Positions 1-6,713 of a DNA stretch of 10,031 nt are shown piece after piece; position 1 is the stretch's first letter, and each line of letters opens with the position of its first letter. A model generated the notes under the pieces. That model ran no database searches, was not told where the DNA came from, and worked only from the letters and a program-made list of their open reading frames with translations. The DNA lies in assembly GCA_947442115.1 (NCBI GenBank), contig CANEVK010000076.1, forward strand, positions 1-10,031, read 5' to 3'. The stretch comes from Bacteriovoracaceae bacterium (GTDB lineage Bacteria; Bdellovibrionota; Bacteriovoracia; Bacteriovoracales; Bacteriovoracaceae). The position numbers and the translations under genes were made by a program.

Positions 1-446
1 AGATAAACCATCACAAAATCTTTATAGGTATCCTTGTTAAAACAATCAGAGACAGGCATTAACTTAAATGGCCCAGTACTTGAAATGAAAGATAATTCAA
101 TGTCACCTTTAATTTCTAAATGAGAAGCGAGGTTGAAACGATTTAAGATCGCCTGCTCATATAGATTATACATGGTGGTCTGAAAAACTTTCTTCTGACC
201 TTTCATCCAAACAGGAATCAACTTTAATCGTTTCAAGACCTTTTCTTTCTTATCAAAATCTTGCTTTAAATCATGCTGAGATTCAATCGCTTGTTTTATA
301 TATTCACAGGTCTCAAAAAAATCTGCCCAGTGGAAAATAATGTTACCGTTTTCAGAAAGAAAAAGTTCATCGGTCAGCAGACCATGGGTCACAACCTTAT
401 TTTGAAGGGATTTTATCGAAGTTGATGATACTAAAATGTCAGTCAT
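1..446 (-). CDS. Protein of unknown function, 3' end outside the window
   Basis: An open frame of 148 codons runs from ATG at 446 to the left edge without a stop, so the protein is incomplete at its C-terminus. The start is supported by an AGAGGAA ribosome binding site a few bases upstream in the stretch GGAAGAGGAATTTCATG. The protein begins MTDILVSSTSIKSL and has no signal peptide or membrane segment in the visible part, so it is probably cytoplasmic. A charged Lys/Glu/Asp-rich helical stretch lies at about residues 45-72, followed by a mixed region containing PVWMKGQKK. I do not recognise the family. It lies 65 bp downstream of the LolC/E-like gene with no terminator between them and could be the last or a later gene of the fadI-fadJ-permease transcript. 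The frame and start are fairly sure; no function is proposed. Confidence 0.75.
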   Translation of the reverse strand, partial: MTDILVSSTSIKSLQNKVVTHGLLTDELFLSENGNIIFHWADFFETCEYIKQAIESQHDLKQDFDKKEKVLKRLKLIPVWMKGQKKVFQTTMYNLYEQAILNRFNLASHLEIKGDIELSFISSTGPFKLMPVSDCFNKDTYKDFVMVY

Positions 447-511
447 GAAATTCCTCTTCCAGTAAAGATTCGTCCTAAATCTTCATTCTTATTCTAACTC
501 CAAAGACCTTG

Positions 512-1681
512 CTAACCAACACTTCTTACAACGGAAATAAAAGATTGATTCTCTTTTCTGAAATTTAAATAAGATAGGAAACTAAAAATGACTGAAACTC
601 CAAAAGGTATAAATAAACTTAATAGGATACTAAAGACACTCACTTCGACAGGAAATCTTCGTTCGACAAAAATATCAGGCATCAAATCATGACCATGAAG
701 ATCAAGTAGCTTTAAAGTTAAAATGCCAATAACGACACCTAAACAACAAGTTATGCCGGATAGAATCGTCACGAATCTAAAACATAGTTTAAGCAACATT
801 TCTTGAGACATACCTAAAATCCAAAAGCTCATCAGGTCACGGCGAATTTTTGAATAAAAGATAAGCAGGCCAGAAGTAATCGCAATCGCCACTAAAAGAC
901 TCATACTCATAAAGAGAAAAAGCATGACTTTTGTTTCAAGATTTAAAGACCAGACCAAAGCCTTGTTCATCTCTTCCCAACTCCTCATCCTAAAAGGTGT
1001 TGAAAAATTAATCTCTTTTAGTTTATTAATGACTGAGTCAGGGAGCGTTTTAAACACTCTGATCTGATTAACACCTTTTTGGCGTAAAAGGTTTTGCACC
1101 ACCTCGACACGTCCCCAAATTTCAAATTCATCAACCTCAGGCAATTCTGTAAAAACATAATCAGATAAATTTTCAAAAATAAATCTTGGAACTTCACCCA
1201 TTAAGGAATCAGTGACGGCCGGTGAAATAATTTGGATTTCATCTAAGAATGGTAGTTTAAGTTTTGAGGCGAGGTCATTTCCAATAACTAAACCTGAAAA
1301 ATCTTTATCTTTTAGGAAAGGTGGTTTTTCATCGCCTAAAACCAGGCCATGTATCTTAGCAGGCGCAACATAATTTTGATACTTAAGCATAACTTCAGTT
1401 TCAAGCTCAGAGAAAAATGGGGCATCCTCTTTAATAAGAATGTTTTTAAAATCCTCTAGAGAATCATGAGTCGGTGATTCAAAAACAATAAGATAAGATC
1501 CATGAACCGATTTAGATCTTGCGACCAAACTTTTTTGAAGTCCCCCCATGATTCCTTGAATAACAACCAAAGAAAATGCAGAAATAAAAAGGCCAGTGAC
1601 TGCAATAAAAAGCAGCCGCTGGCGAGTTTTAGAAAAGAAAAGGTACTTAAAAAAGTAATTAAAAAATGGCCACACTCTCAT
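512..1681 (-). CDS. LolC/LolE-family (FtsX-type) ABC transporter permease
   Basis: This 389-residue inner-membrane protein has the LolC/LolE layout: one N-terminal membrane helix (about 22-44), a periplasmic domain of about 200 residues, and three C-terminal helices (about 252-276, 298-324 and 346-371). The stretch from the W235-E-E motif through helix 2 to the cytoplasmic KIRRDLMSFWILGMS (278-292) resembles the FtsX-domain coupling region of LolC/E. In known systems such permeases pair with the LolD ATPase to lift outer-membrane lipoproteins out of the inner membrane towards LolA. Length is slightly below E. coli LolC (399) and LolE (414). The ATG directly abuts the fadJ stop codon with no base between, so translation is probably coupled. 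No LolD-like ATPase is visible in the window, so the partner must be encoded elsewhere. Which paralogue it is (LolC, LolE or fused-function LolF), or whether it is another MacB-like exporter, cannot be decided here. Confidence 0.82.
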   Translation of the reverse strand: MRVWPFFNYFFKYLFFSKTRQRLLFIAVTGLFISAFSLVVIQGIMGGLQKSLVARSKSVHGSYLIVFESPTHDSLEDFKNILIKEDAPFFSELETEVMLKYQNYVAPAKIHGLVLGDEKPPFLKDKDFSGLVIGNDLASKLKLPFLDEIQIISPAVTDSLMGEVPRFIFENLSDYVFTELPEVDEFEIWGRVEVVQNLLRQKGVNQIRVFKTLPDSVINKLKEINFSTPFRMRSWEEMNKALVWSLNLETKVMLFLFMSMSLLVAIAITSGLLIFYSKIRRDLMSFWILGMSQEMLLKLCFRFVTILSGITCCLGVVIGILTLKLLDLHGHDLMPDIFVERRFPVEVSVFSILLSLFIPFGVSVIFSFLSYLNFRKENQSFISVVRSVG

Positions 1682-3802
1682 TTATAAATCGTAAAACTTG
1701 CGTTTATCACTGACCATTAATGAGAGGAATGGAGAAACTTGGTATCTGTCTTGATTAATTTCTTTTGCAAAATTATTCAGACGTTCAACAATTGACTCAA
1801 GTCCCTCCTGGTCGGCCCATTTCAAAAGACCACCTTTAAAGGGTGGAAAACCAGTTCCATAAATCATACCGACATCAACAGTCGCTGCTTTATCACAAAT
1901 CTTGTCTGAAAGGATGTAAGCTGCTTCGTTAACCATAGGAAGAAAAAGTCTCATTTGAATCGTCATTTCATCCATATGTTTTCTCTTGGATGTAATGATT
2001 TTTGATATCTCCGGATTCTTTCCAGTAGATTTACCTTTTTCATCGTAGAGATAAAAGCCCTTACTATTTTTCTTACCTAAGAGTTTTGCATCATAAAGCT
2101 TGGTTGAAAGCGATGATGGAATAGCTCTCTGGCCAAGACCTTCTTGCATAATTTTTCCCACTTTGACACAAACATCAAGACCAATTTCATCCATTAAACG
2201 GCATGGGCCCATAGGCATCCCAAAATTTAAGGCTGCTTCATCAAGGGCCTCGACAGAAACACCCTCTTCAAGAAGAAAAGCTGCTTCATTCAAATAAGGC
2301 GCTAAAATACGATTAACTAAAAACCCTGGGCCATCTTTTACAATGATAGGAGTTTTTTTAACGTCTAAAACCCACTTCACTAGAGTTTGTATTGTTTTAG
2401 GATCAGCTTTCTCATGAGTAATAATTTCTACTAAAGGCATTTTATTAACGGGATTGAAAAAGTGTAGGCCAGCAAAACGCCCTGGATTTTTTAGCGCCTT
2501 GCTCATTTCTTCAACCGATAGAGATGAAGTGTTTGAAGTCAAAAGGCAATCTGGCTTCACATATTGCTCAAGTTCTGCAAAAACCTTCTTTTTAAGCTCC
2601 ATATTTTCAACTACGGCCTCAATCACAAGATCAGCACTTTTCATGCCCTCAAGAGTTAAAGTTGGCTCAATAGAGCGCATTTTGCGATTAAACTCATCTT
2701 CGGTCATTTTTCTTTTTTTAAGTGCACCAGCAAAATTAGCTGAAGCTTGCTTAAGTCCTAGCTCAAGAGCAGCTGGAGTGATGTCTTTCATCAGTGGCGC
2801 CTGATTATTTTGAGCAAAAAGCCAAGCGATTCCACCACCCATGACTCCGGCACCAATCACTGCACCTCTATGAATAGATGGCAGCTGATCCTTATTTTCT
2901 AGTTTTTTAGAATTATCAGTTAGAAAAAAGATGTGTTGCAAATTTTTTGACTGAATAGACTGAGATAATTCAGCAAAAGCTTGAGCTTCCATCGCCAAAT
3001 AATCAGAACGATTTTTATTTGCACCCTTTTCAAGGACTTCAAGAATTTTTAGAGGTGCCGGGTAGAAGCCTTTTGTATTTTTCATGACCTGCTCTCGCGC
3101 CTTCTGAAAAATAATCTTTCTGGTTAGAAAATTTTCCATCGCCGCTTTTTCAAGCTCTTCTTTAAGACTTTTCTTTTTCTTGGCCTTGTTAAGATATTGA
3201 GGAGCAAGTTCTAACATTCGCTCAGCTGGCAAGATAGCATCAGCTAAATTCATCTTGAAGGCATTTTTACCCTTAATTTGTTTGCCTGTAAGTATCATGT
3301 CCAGGGCCGGAGGTAGTCCCACTTTTTTTGGCAACCTATAAGTCCCCCCAAATCCAGGGAGCACACCGAGCATAACTTCAGGAAGAGCAAGCGCAGTTTT
3401 TGGGTTATCGGACACAAAGATTTTTTTACAACAAAGCGAAAGCTCAAGTCCCCCACCAAGACAAATTCCATTCACAAGAGATGCTGTTGGCATTTTTAGA
3501 TCTTCGACAGAATTAAAAAGCTTATGAGCAACTTCTAAATTCCTAAGCGCATCAGCTTCGTTTTTTAAATCATTAATTACACTGATATCCATTCCGGCCA
3601 GAAAGACTCCAGGCTTATGAGAAAAAAAGAAAAGACCCTTGGCCCCTTTCTTTTTATCAATCTCTGTCACTTCTGCCATGATTTTAGACAATTCATCTAA
3701 AGACTCCCTTGTTAGGGTTGTCATGGATTTTTTTTCATTTAGACCTAAACCGATCCAAATATAGTCATTCTTCAACTCAAACGAGATATGTTGGTATGTC
3801 AT
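1682..3802 (-). CDS. fadJ: Fatty-acid oxidation multifunctional alpha subunit (enoyl-CoA hydratase / 3-hydroxyacyl-CoA dehydrogenase)
   Basis: This 706-residue cytoplasmic enzyme hydrates trans-2-enoyl-CoA and then oxidises L-3-hydroxyacyl-CoA with NAD+. Residues 1 to about 190 are a crotonase domain: the oxyanion-hole segment GVFLAGMD is at 65-72, GGGLE ends at Glu120, and PEVMLGVLPGFGG carries Glu142. These match the two catalytic glutamates of E. coli FadB (119 and 139). The dehydrogenase part has the Rossmann motif GAGVMGGGIA at 317-326, NTSSL at 424-428, His447 in GLHFFNPV and Glu459, which form the catalytic dyad with the same 12-residue spacing as FadB. DGPGFLVNR (490-498) opens the C-terminal 3HCDH region. 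Length fits FadJ/FadB (about 715-730). The ATG at 3802 follows GGAG about 7 nt upstream, which sits right after the fadI stop. The pair with a FadI-type thiolase favours FadJ over FadB naming; all key residues are present. Confidence 0.95.
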   Translation of the reverse strand: MTYQHISFELKNDYIWIGLGLNEKKSMTTLTRESLDELSKIMAEVTEIDKKKGAKGLFFFSHKPGVFLAGMDISVINDLKNEADALRNLEVAHKLFNSVEDLKMPTASLVNGICLGGGLELSLCCKKIFVSDNPKTALALPEVMLGVLPGFGGTYRLPKKVGLPPALDMILTGKQIKGKNAFKMNLADAILPAERMLELAPQYLNKAKKKKSLKEELEKAAMENFLTRKIIFQKAREQVMKNTKGFYPAPLKILEVLEKGANKNRSDYLAMEAQAFAELSQSIQSKNLQHIFFLTDNSKKLENKDQLPSIHRGAVIGAGVMGGGIAWLFAQNNQAPLMKDITPAALELGLKQASANFAGALKKRKMTEDEFNRKMRSIEPTLTLEGMKSADLVIEAVVENMELKKKVFAELEQYVKPDCLLTSNTSSLSVEEMSKALKNPGRFAGLHFFNPVNKMPLVEIITHEKADPKTIQTLVKWVLDVKKTPIIVKDGPGFLVNRILAPYLNEAAFLLEEGVSVEALDEAALNFGMPMGPCRLMDEIGLDVCVKVGKIMQEGLGQRAIPSSLSTKLYDAKLLGKKNSKGFYLYDEKGKSTGKNPEISKIITSKRKHMDEMTIQMRLFLPMVNEAAYILSDKICDKAATVDVGMIYGTGFPPFKGGLLKWADQEGLESIVERLNNFAKEINQDRYQVSPFLSLMVSDKRKFYDL

Positions 3803-3813
3803 AAGTCACTCCA

Positions 3814-5103
3814 CTATAATTTTAAATTTTCAATGAGAACTGCACCACCCTGACCGCCACCAATACATAATGAAGCAAGCCCATATTTTTTCTTACGGCG
3901 CTTGAGTTCATGCGCAAGTGTGACAACAAGTCTTGATCCAGTTGAGCCAACTGGGTGACCTAGGGCAATCCCTCCCCCATTCACATTCAATTTCTCAAGA
4001 GGAATATCACCCATGGTTTCGTTGATACCCCATTTTGAAGAGAGGTTTTTATCTTTCATGACTTTTAAGCAACCAAGTACCTGGGCCGCAAAAGCTTCAT
4101 TTATCTCAAAAAGATCAATTTGATCTAATGTCATACCTGTTCTCTGTAAAAGTCCCTGAATCGCCAGCACTGGACCCAGACCCATTCTTTCAGGTTCAAG
4201 GCCATGGAAATGATAATCTACAAGTTTAGCCACAGGATCTAAGTTATATTTTTTGACAGCTTCTTCAGAGGCCAGGAGCCACATCGATCCACCATCAGTA
4301 ATGGGACATGCGTTCCCAACAGTGACAGTTCCAGTTTCTTTTTCAAAATAAGGTTTTAATTTACCGAGGCCTTCAACTGTAGAGTTATCTCTGAAACCAA
4401 TATCATCCGCGATCATTTTATCTAGTTTGTGACCAGCCGTAATGGGTAGAATTTCTTCGCGGAATTTTCCCTCTTTGGTAGCAGCTGCGGCCAAATGATG
4501 GGAGCGATTAGCAAACTCATCCTGTTCACGGCGAGAAATATTTAATTCTCTGGCCAAAGTCTCAGCTGTCTGACCCATATTACGACCGCAAAAAGGATCC
4601 GTTAGACCTTGCTCAATGGCGATCACAGGAGCAAGAAAATTTGGACGAAAACTAGAAACAATTTTCAACTTTTGTGCCGTTGTTTTTGCCTTCATCATCT
4701 CCATAAAAAATTCAGTCATCTGCTTATTAAACATAAGTGGCATCTGTGTCATGTTTTCTACACCACCAGCAAAAACAAGATGAGCTCGGCCAGATCCAAT
4801 TTTGTCATAGGCCTGAGAGAGAGCTTCCATTCCAGAGGCACAATTGCGGTGAACTGAGTAACCAGATGTTTTCTTATCAAGTCCTGCTTCTAAGGCAATG
4901 ACTCTTCCAACGTTTGGATATTTTGCTGGAGTTCCGGTATTTCCAACTATCACTTCATCAATTTGATCTGAAGGTAGTCCGTGCTTATCGAGTAAATGAC
5001 GAACGAGGTAATGACCCAAGTAGGGAGCAGCAATTTCTTTTAAGTCAGCACCGGCCTTTACACTGGGAGTACGTTTTCCATCAACAAGATAGACTGGTTT
5101 CAT
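3814..5103 (-). CDS. fadI: Acetyl-CoA acyltransferase (3-ketoacyl-CoA thiolase), beta subunit
   Basis: This 429-residue thiolase cleaves 3-ketoacyl-CoA with CoA to give acetyl-CoA and a shortened acyl-CoA, the last step of the beta-oxidation cycle. The acylated nucleophile is Cys88 in HRNCASG. Other family motifs are GNACPITDGG (263-272), NEAFA (335-339), His383 in GGGIALGHPVGSTGSR, and Cys413 in CIGGGQGG. The long insertion after GGVENMTQMP (about 121-165, Met/Lys-rich) is typical of FadI and mitochondrial trifunctional-protein beta subunits and is missing from short biosynthetic thiolases. It is 11 nt from fadJ, whose product should bind it as the alpha subunit of a trifunctional complex. 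The ATG is backed by AAAGGA with 5-nt spacing; that site lies in an inverted repeat, described separately. It could act on a restricted range of chain lengths, which the sequence does not reveal. Confidence 0.95.
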   Translation of the reverse strand: MKPVYLVDGKRTPSVKAGADLKEIAAPYLGHYLVRHLLDKHGLPSDQIDEVIVGNTGTPAKYPNVGRVIALEAGLDKKTSGYSVHRNCASGMEALSQAYDKIGSGRAHLVFAGGVENMTQMPLMFNKQMTEFFMEMMKAKTTAQKLKIVSSFRPNFLAPVIAIEQGLTDPFCGRNMGQTAETLARELNISRREQDEFANRSHHLAAAATKEGKFREEILPITAGHKLDKMIADDIGFRDNSTVEGLGKLKPYFEKETGTVTVGNACPITDGGSMWLLASEEAVKKYNLDPVAKLVDYHFHGLEPERMGLGPVLAIQGLLQRTGMTLDQIDLFEINEAFAAQVLGCLKVMKDKNLSSKWGINETMGDIPLEKLNVNGGGIALGHPVGSTGSRLVVTLAHELKRRKKKYGLASLCIGGGQGGAVLIENLKL

Positions 5104-5108
5104 AAAAG

Positions 5109-5114
5109 TCCTTT
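5109..5114 (-). promoter_or_regulatory. Ribosome binding site of fadI
   Basis: On the minus strand this reads AAAGGA, five bases before the fadI ATG at 5103. It fixes the fadI start and lies inside the downstream arm of the inverted repeat at 5108-5161, so base pairing could hide it. Confidence 0.75.
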
Positions 5115-5144
5115 GAATTTTAAATGAAGTTAAAAACTTCTTTA

Positions 5145-5150
5145 ATCATA
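5145..5150 (-). promoter_or_regulatory. Possible -10 element for the fadI-fadJ operon
   Basis: TATGAT on the minus strand matches the TATAAT consensus at five of six positions and lies about 42 bp before the fadI start, downstream of the terminator of the preceding gene. The best -35 candidate at 17-bp spacing is only TTCAAC, three of six matches. An activator-dependent promoter or a different start upstream cannot be excluded. Confidence 0.35.
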
Positions 5151-5195
5151 AATCAAAGGACGATGGGGTTGAAGCCAAAAGCAAAATGCTCAAAT

Positions 5196-5227
5196 AAAAA
5201 AACCCAGTCAAAACGACTGGGTTTTTT
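5196..5227 (-). terminator. Rho-independent terminator after the outer-membrane protein gene
   Basis: A 7-bp GC-containing stem CCCAGTC/GACTGGG (5203-5209 and 5215-5221) with a 5-nt loop is flanked by a run of A on one side and a run of T on the other (5196-5202 and 5222-5227). This gives a U-tract in either direction. It lies 24 bp beyond the stop codon of the leftward-reading barrel protein gene and separates that transcript from the fadI operon. No plus-strand gene ends here, so the leftward use is the relevant one. Confidence 0.92.
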
Positions 5228-5251
5228 ATAGGACGATGTTCGGTGGGGAGC

Positions 5252-6364
5252 TTAGAAAGCTACAATAGCACCAGCGAAGATCGAAAGAGCATTAGCGTTG
5301 ATAATTTCTGTGCCTAGTTCACGTAGACGCCTCTGGTCAGGGCTATTTGTGAAACTTCTTGAAGCTCGAGAGTTAAGAGAGCTGCCAAGACCTGACGAGT
5401 ACGCCGCTTCAATATTTAATCCAAAGCCTCTGGTAATCATGATTTCAGATCCACCCATCACAGTTCCAGTCGCATAACTTGTTTGATAATTTTCATTACC
5501 AAATTGATTACTGGTGAATGGGTCGTTATAAGTATCGTTATTGGTGTAGCTCATGTTGGCCCGGCTATACCCCAACCCAGCACCAACATAAGGACGGAAG
5601 CGCTCACTTTTTGTGATAAAAAACTTACCGTAAAGATCTACTCCCATGGATCGGTACTGAATCTCTCTTCCACCATAATTGTTCATATAGCCATTGTACC
5701 AACTCTGATTATTGAACATTGAATTGGCAAAATCATTTGTCTTAAGTTGGGCAAAATTTAATCCAATACCCATCGAGAAGCGAGAAGTGATATTGGACTC
5801 TAAACGAAGACCGGCCGCCACTTCGGCCTCTAATTGCTCAATATCGCCGTTGTATTGAGTCCCACCAGCAAAGGCCAAAAGCTTAATGGTTTCAAAGGCA
5901 CCATTTGAAGCAATCACCGGGGAATCAGCAGCAGAAGTCGCAGCAGGTGCTGCCTGGGCCGTACTGACACTGTCTGATTGCTGATTGCGATTACGAACAT
6001 ACTTATCACAATCCTTTCCAGGATTTTGATCCATGAGACACTTAATCTTAGCATTGTATTCAGCAATATCTTTTTGGGCCGTCTTCTTTTCATCAATGTA
6101 TTCTTCTGTCGTCTCAGATAATTTCTCAGTTGTGCGAGAAAGCTCTTTGAAGCCTTTGGTTTTTTCTTTATTCAAAACGGCTTCATTCTTCTGTTTACGA
6201 ATCTCTCCCTTGATTTGCTCAAGCTCCCCATCTGTGACTGCCTTCTCCTGCATATATCCATCAACATCTATAGGATCAGAATTAAGAACCTGCTCCTCAG
6301 ACTGGGCATAGACGTTGGCAAAACTTAAAGTAACCATTAATGCCATTAGATTTTTAGTTTTCAT
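5252..6364 (-). CDS. Outer-membrane beta-barrel protein with N-terminal coiled-coil periplasmic region
   Basis: This 370-residue protein starts with a signal peptide (K3/K5, hydrophobic 6-18) and a likely signal peptidase I site after VYA at residue 20. Residues about 38-108 are rich in Lys/Glu and predict a long helix or coiled coil. Two cysteines (109 and 119) could form a disulfide. An Ala/Ser linker (about 134-152) joins this to a barrel of alternating strands from about 157 to the end, with Asn/Tyr/Ser-rich segments (213-232 and 272-296) that look like surface loops. RFRPYVGAGLGYS (255-267) is a typical OmpA-like/opacity-type strand. The chain ends GAIVAF, and the terminal Phe is the usual BAM recognition signal. 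No OmpA peptidoglycan-binding domain is present. Function is unknown; a structural or adhesive surface protein is possible. It has a very strong ribosome binding site and its own terminator, suggesting abundant expression. Confidence 0.85.
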   Translation of the reverse strand: MKTKNLMALMVTLSFANVYAQSEEQVLNSDPIDVDGYMQEKAVTDGELEQIKGEIRKQKNEAVLNKEKTKGFKELSRTTEKLSETTEEYIDEKKTAQKDIAEYNAKIKCLMDQNPGKDCDKYVRNRNQQSDSVSTAQAAPAATSAADSPVIASNGAFETIKLLAFAGGTQYNGDIEQLEAEVAAGLRLESNITSRFSMGIGLNFAQLKTNDFANSMFNNQSWYNGYMNNYGGREIQYRSMGVDLYGKFFITKSERFRPYVGAGLGYSRANMSYTNNDTYNDPFTSNQFGNENYQTSYATGTVMGGSEIMITRGFGLNIEAAYSSGLGSSLNSRASRSFTNSPDQRRLRELGTEIINANALSIFAGAIVAF

Positions 6365-6369
6365 ACGCT

Positions 6370-6375
6370 CCTCCT
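6370..6375 (-). promoter_or_regulatory. Strong ribosome binding site of the outer-membrane protein gene
   Basis: AGGAGG, a perfect Shine-Dalgarno core, lies five bases before the ATG at 6364 and settles the start codon, which is followed directly by the signal peptide. Confidence 0.85.
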
Positions 6376-6425
6376 CACAAAGGCCATCAAATATTTGGGC
6401 ACAGCATAACGTAATAACGCAAAGC

Positions 6426-6454
6426 GATAAAGTCTTTAACTCAATTAGTGTAAA
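6426..6454 (-). promoter_or_regulatory. Weak candidate promoter for the outer-membrane protein gene
   Basis: On the minus strand TTTACA (6449-6454, five of six matches to the -35 consensus) is followed after 17 bp by TTTATC (6426-6431, three of six to the -10 consensus). The 119-bp gap before the barrel gene is long enough for its own promoter, and no hairpin terminator was seen in it, so read-through from the LPS operon is also possible. A direct repeat CGTTAT-TA-CGTTAT and a 10-bp palindrome CAAATATTTG (6388-6397) lie downstream in the presumed leader. Confidence 0.3.
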
Positions 6455-6483
6455 AATTACAAAGAAGGAGTGGATTTTGAAAA

Positions 6484-6699
6484 CTAACGAGGCAAACGAT
6501 ACTTCTTATAGTTCAAATTTGGATCAAAAAGGGCCGCGTAAAGCTTCATGTGGGAAGTCATATAACTATCTGGATTATCAAGTAAATAGCCAGAAAACTT
6601 TTTGTAAAAAGTCATACAGAGGCCAACAGAGACAGCAATAACAAGTAGATATTCAACTGAAGTCTGCCCGGCCTGCCTAGAGATTAATCGCAATTTCAT
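6484..6699 (-). CDS. Small class III prepilin-like (Flp-type) membrane protein
   Basis: From the ATG at 6699 the product has 71 residues. It begins with a short basic leader MKLRLISRQAG, followed by QTSVEYLLVIAVSVGL, a hydrophobic helix. This is the layout of Flp/class III prepilins: cleavage by a TadV/PilD-like peptidase after Gly11, Glu at +5 of the mature chain, then one membrane helix for assembly. About 40 polar residues follow the helix (LDNPDSYMTSHMK...), longer than in minimal Flp pilins. The frame can also be opened six codons earlier by a TTG at 6717, overlapping the preceding stop; I prefer the ATG because it gives a normal leader, although its ribosome binding site is weak. It lies 14 nt after the Rossmann-protein gene, so translational coupling is likely. 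No tad secretion genes are in the window. It could be a minor pilin or another small membrane protein handled by the prepilin peptidase. Confidence 0.72.
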   Translation of the reverse strand: MKLRLISRQAGQTSVEYLLVIAVSVGLCMTFYKKFSGYLLDNPDSYMTSHMKLYAALFDPNLNYKKYRLPR

Positions 6700-6713
6700 A
6701 ATCCCATTATATC

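Larger units (their letters stand above)
5108..5161 (-). promoter_or_regulatory. Inverted repeat in the fadI leader with nested small hairpin
   Basis: On the minus strand the arms GTCCTTTGA (5153-5161) and TCAAAGGAC (5108-5116) are perfectly complementary over 9 bp. Between them a second dyad GAAGTT-TTT-AACTTC (5126-5140) forms a 6-bp hairpin. The downstream arm includes the fadI ribosome binding site. If the whole stretch is transcribed, it could fold so as to block translation of fadI. A TATGAT hexamer at 5145-5150 would make a good -10 box; used as such, transcription would start just past the upstream arm and the repeat would instead act at the DNA level, for example as an operator. The repeat is seen directly; its role is inferred. 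Confidence 0.5.

Noticed and set aside
465..483. Inverted repeat AAGATT-(7 nt)-AATCTT between the permease gene and the left-edge gene
   Set aside because: The stem is only 6 bp and AT-rich and no T-tract follows on the transcribed strand, so it is not a credible terminator; the chance level for such a repeat is high.
2454..2804. Plus-strand open frame of 116 codons
   Set aside because: It lies wholly inside fadJ, opposite the conserved dehydrogenase domain, and its Ser/Arg-rich product is typical of an antisense shadow.
6315..6641. Plus-strand open frame of 108 codons across the gap before the barrel gene
   Set aside because: It overlaps the prepilin gene and the leader and signal-peptide region of the barrel gene on the other strand, shows no recognisable motif, and its composition looks like the reverse of coding and leader DNA.
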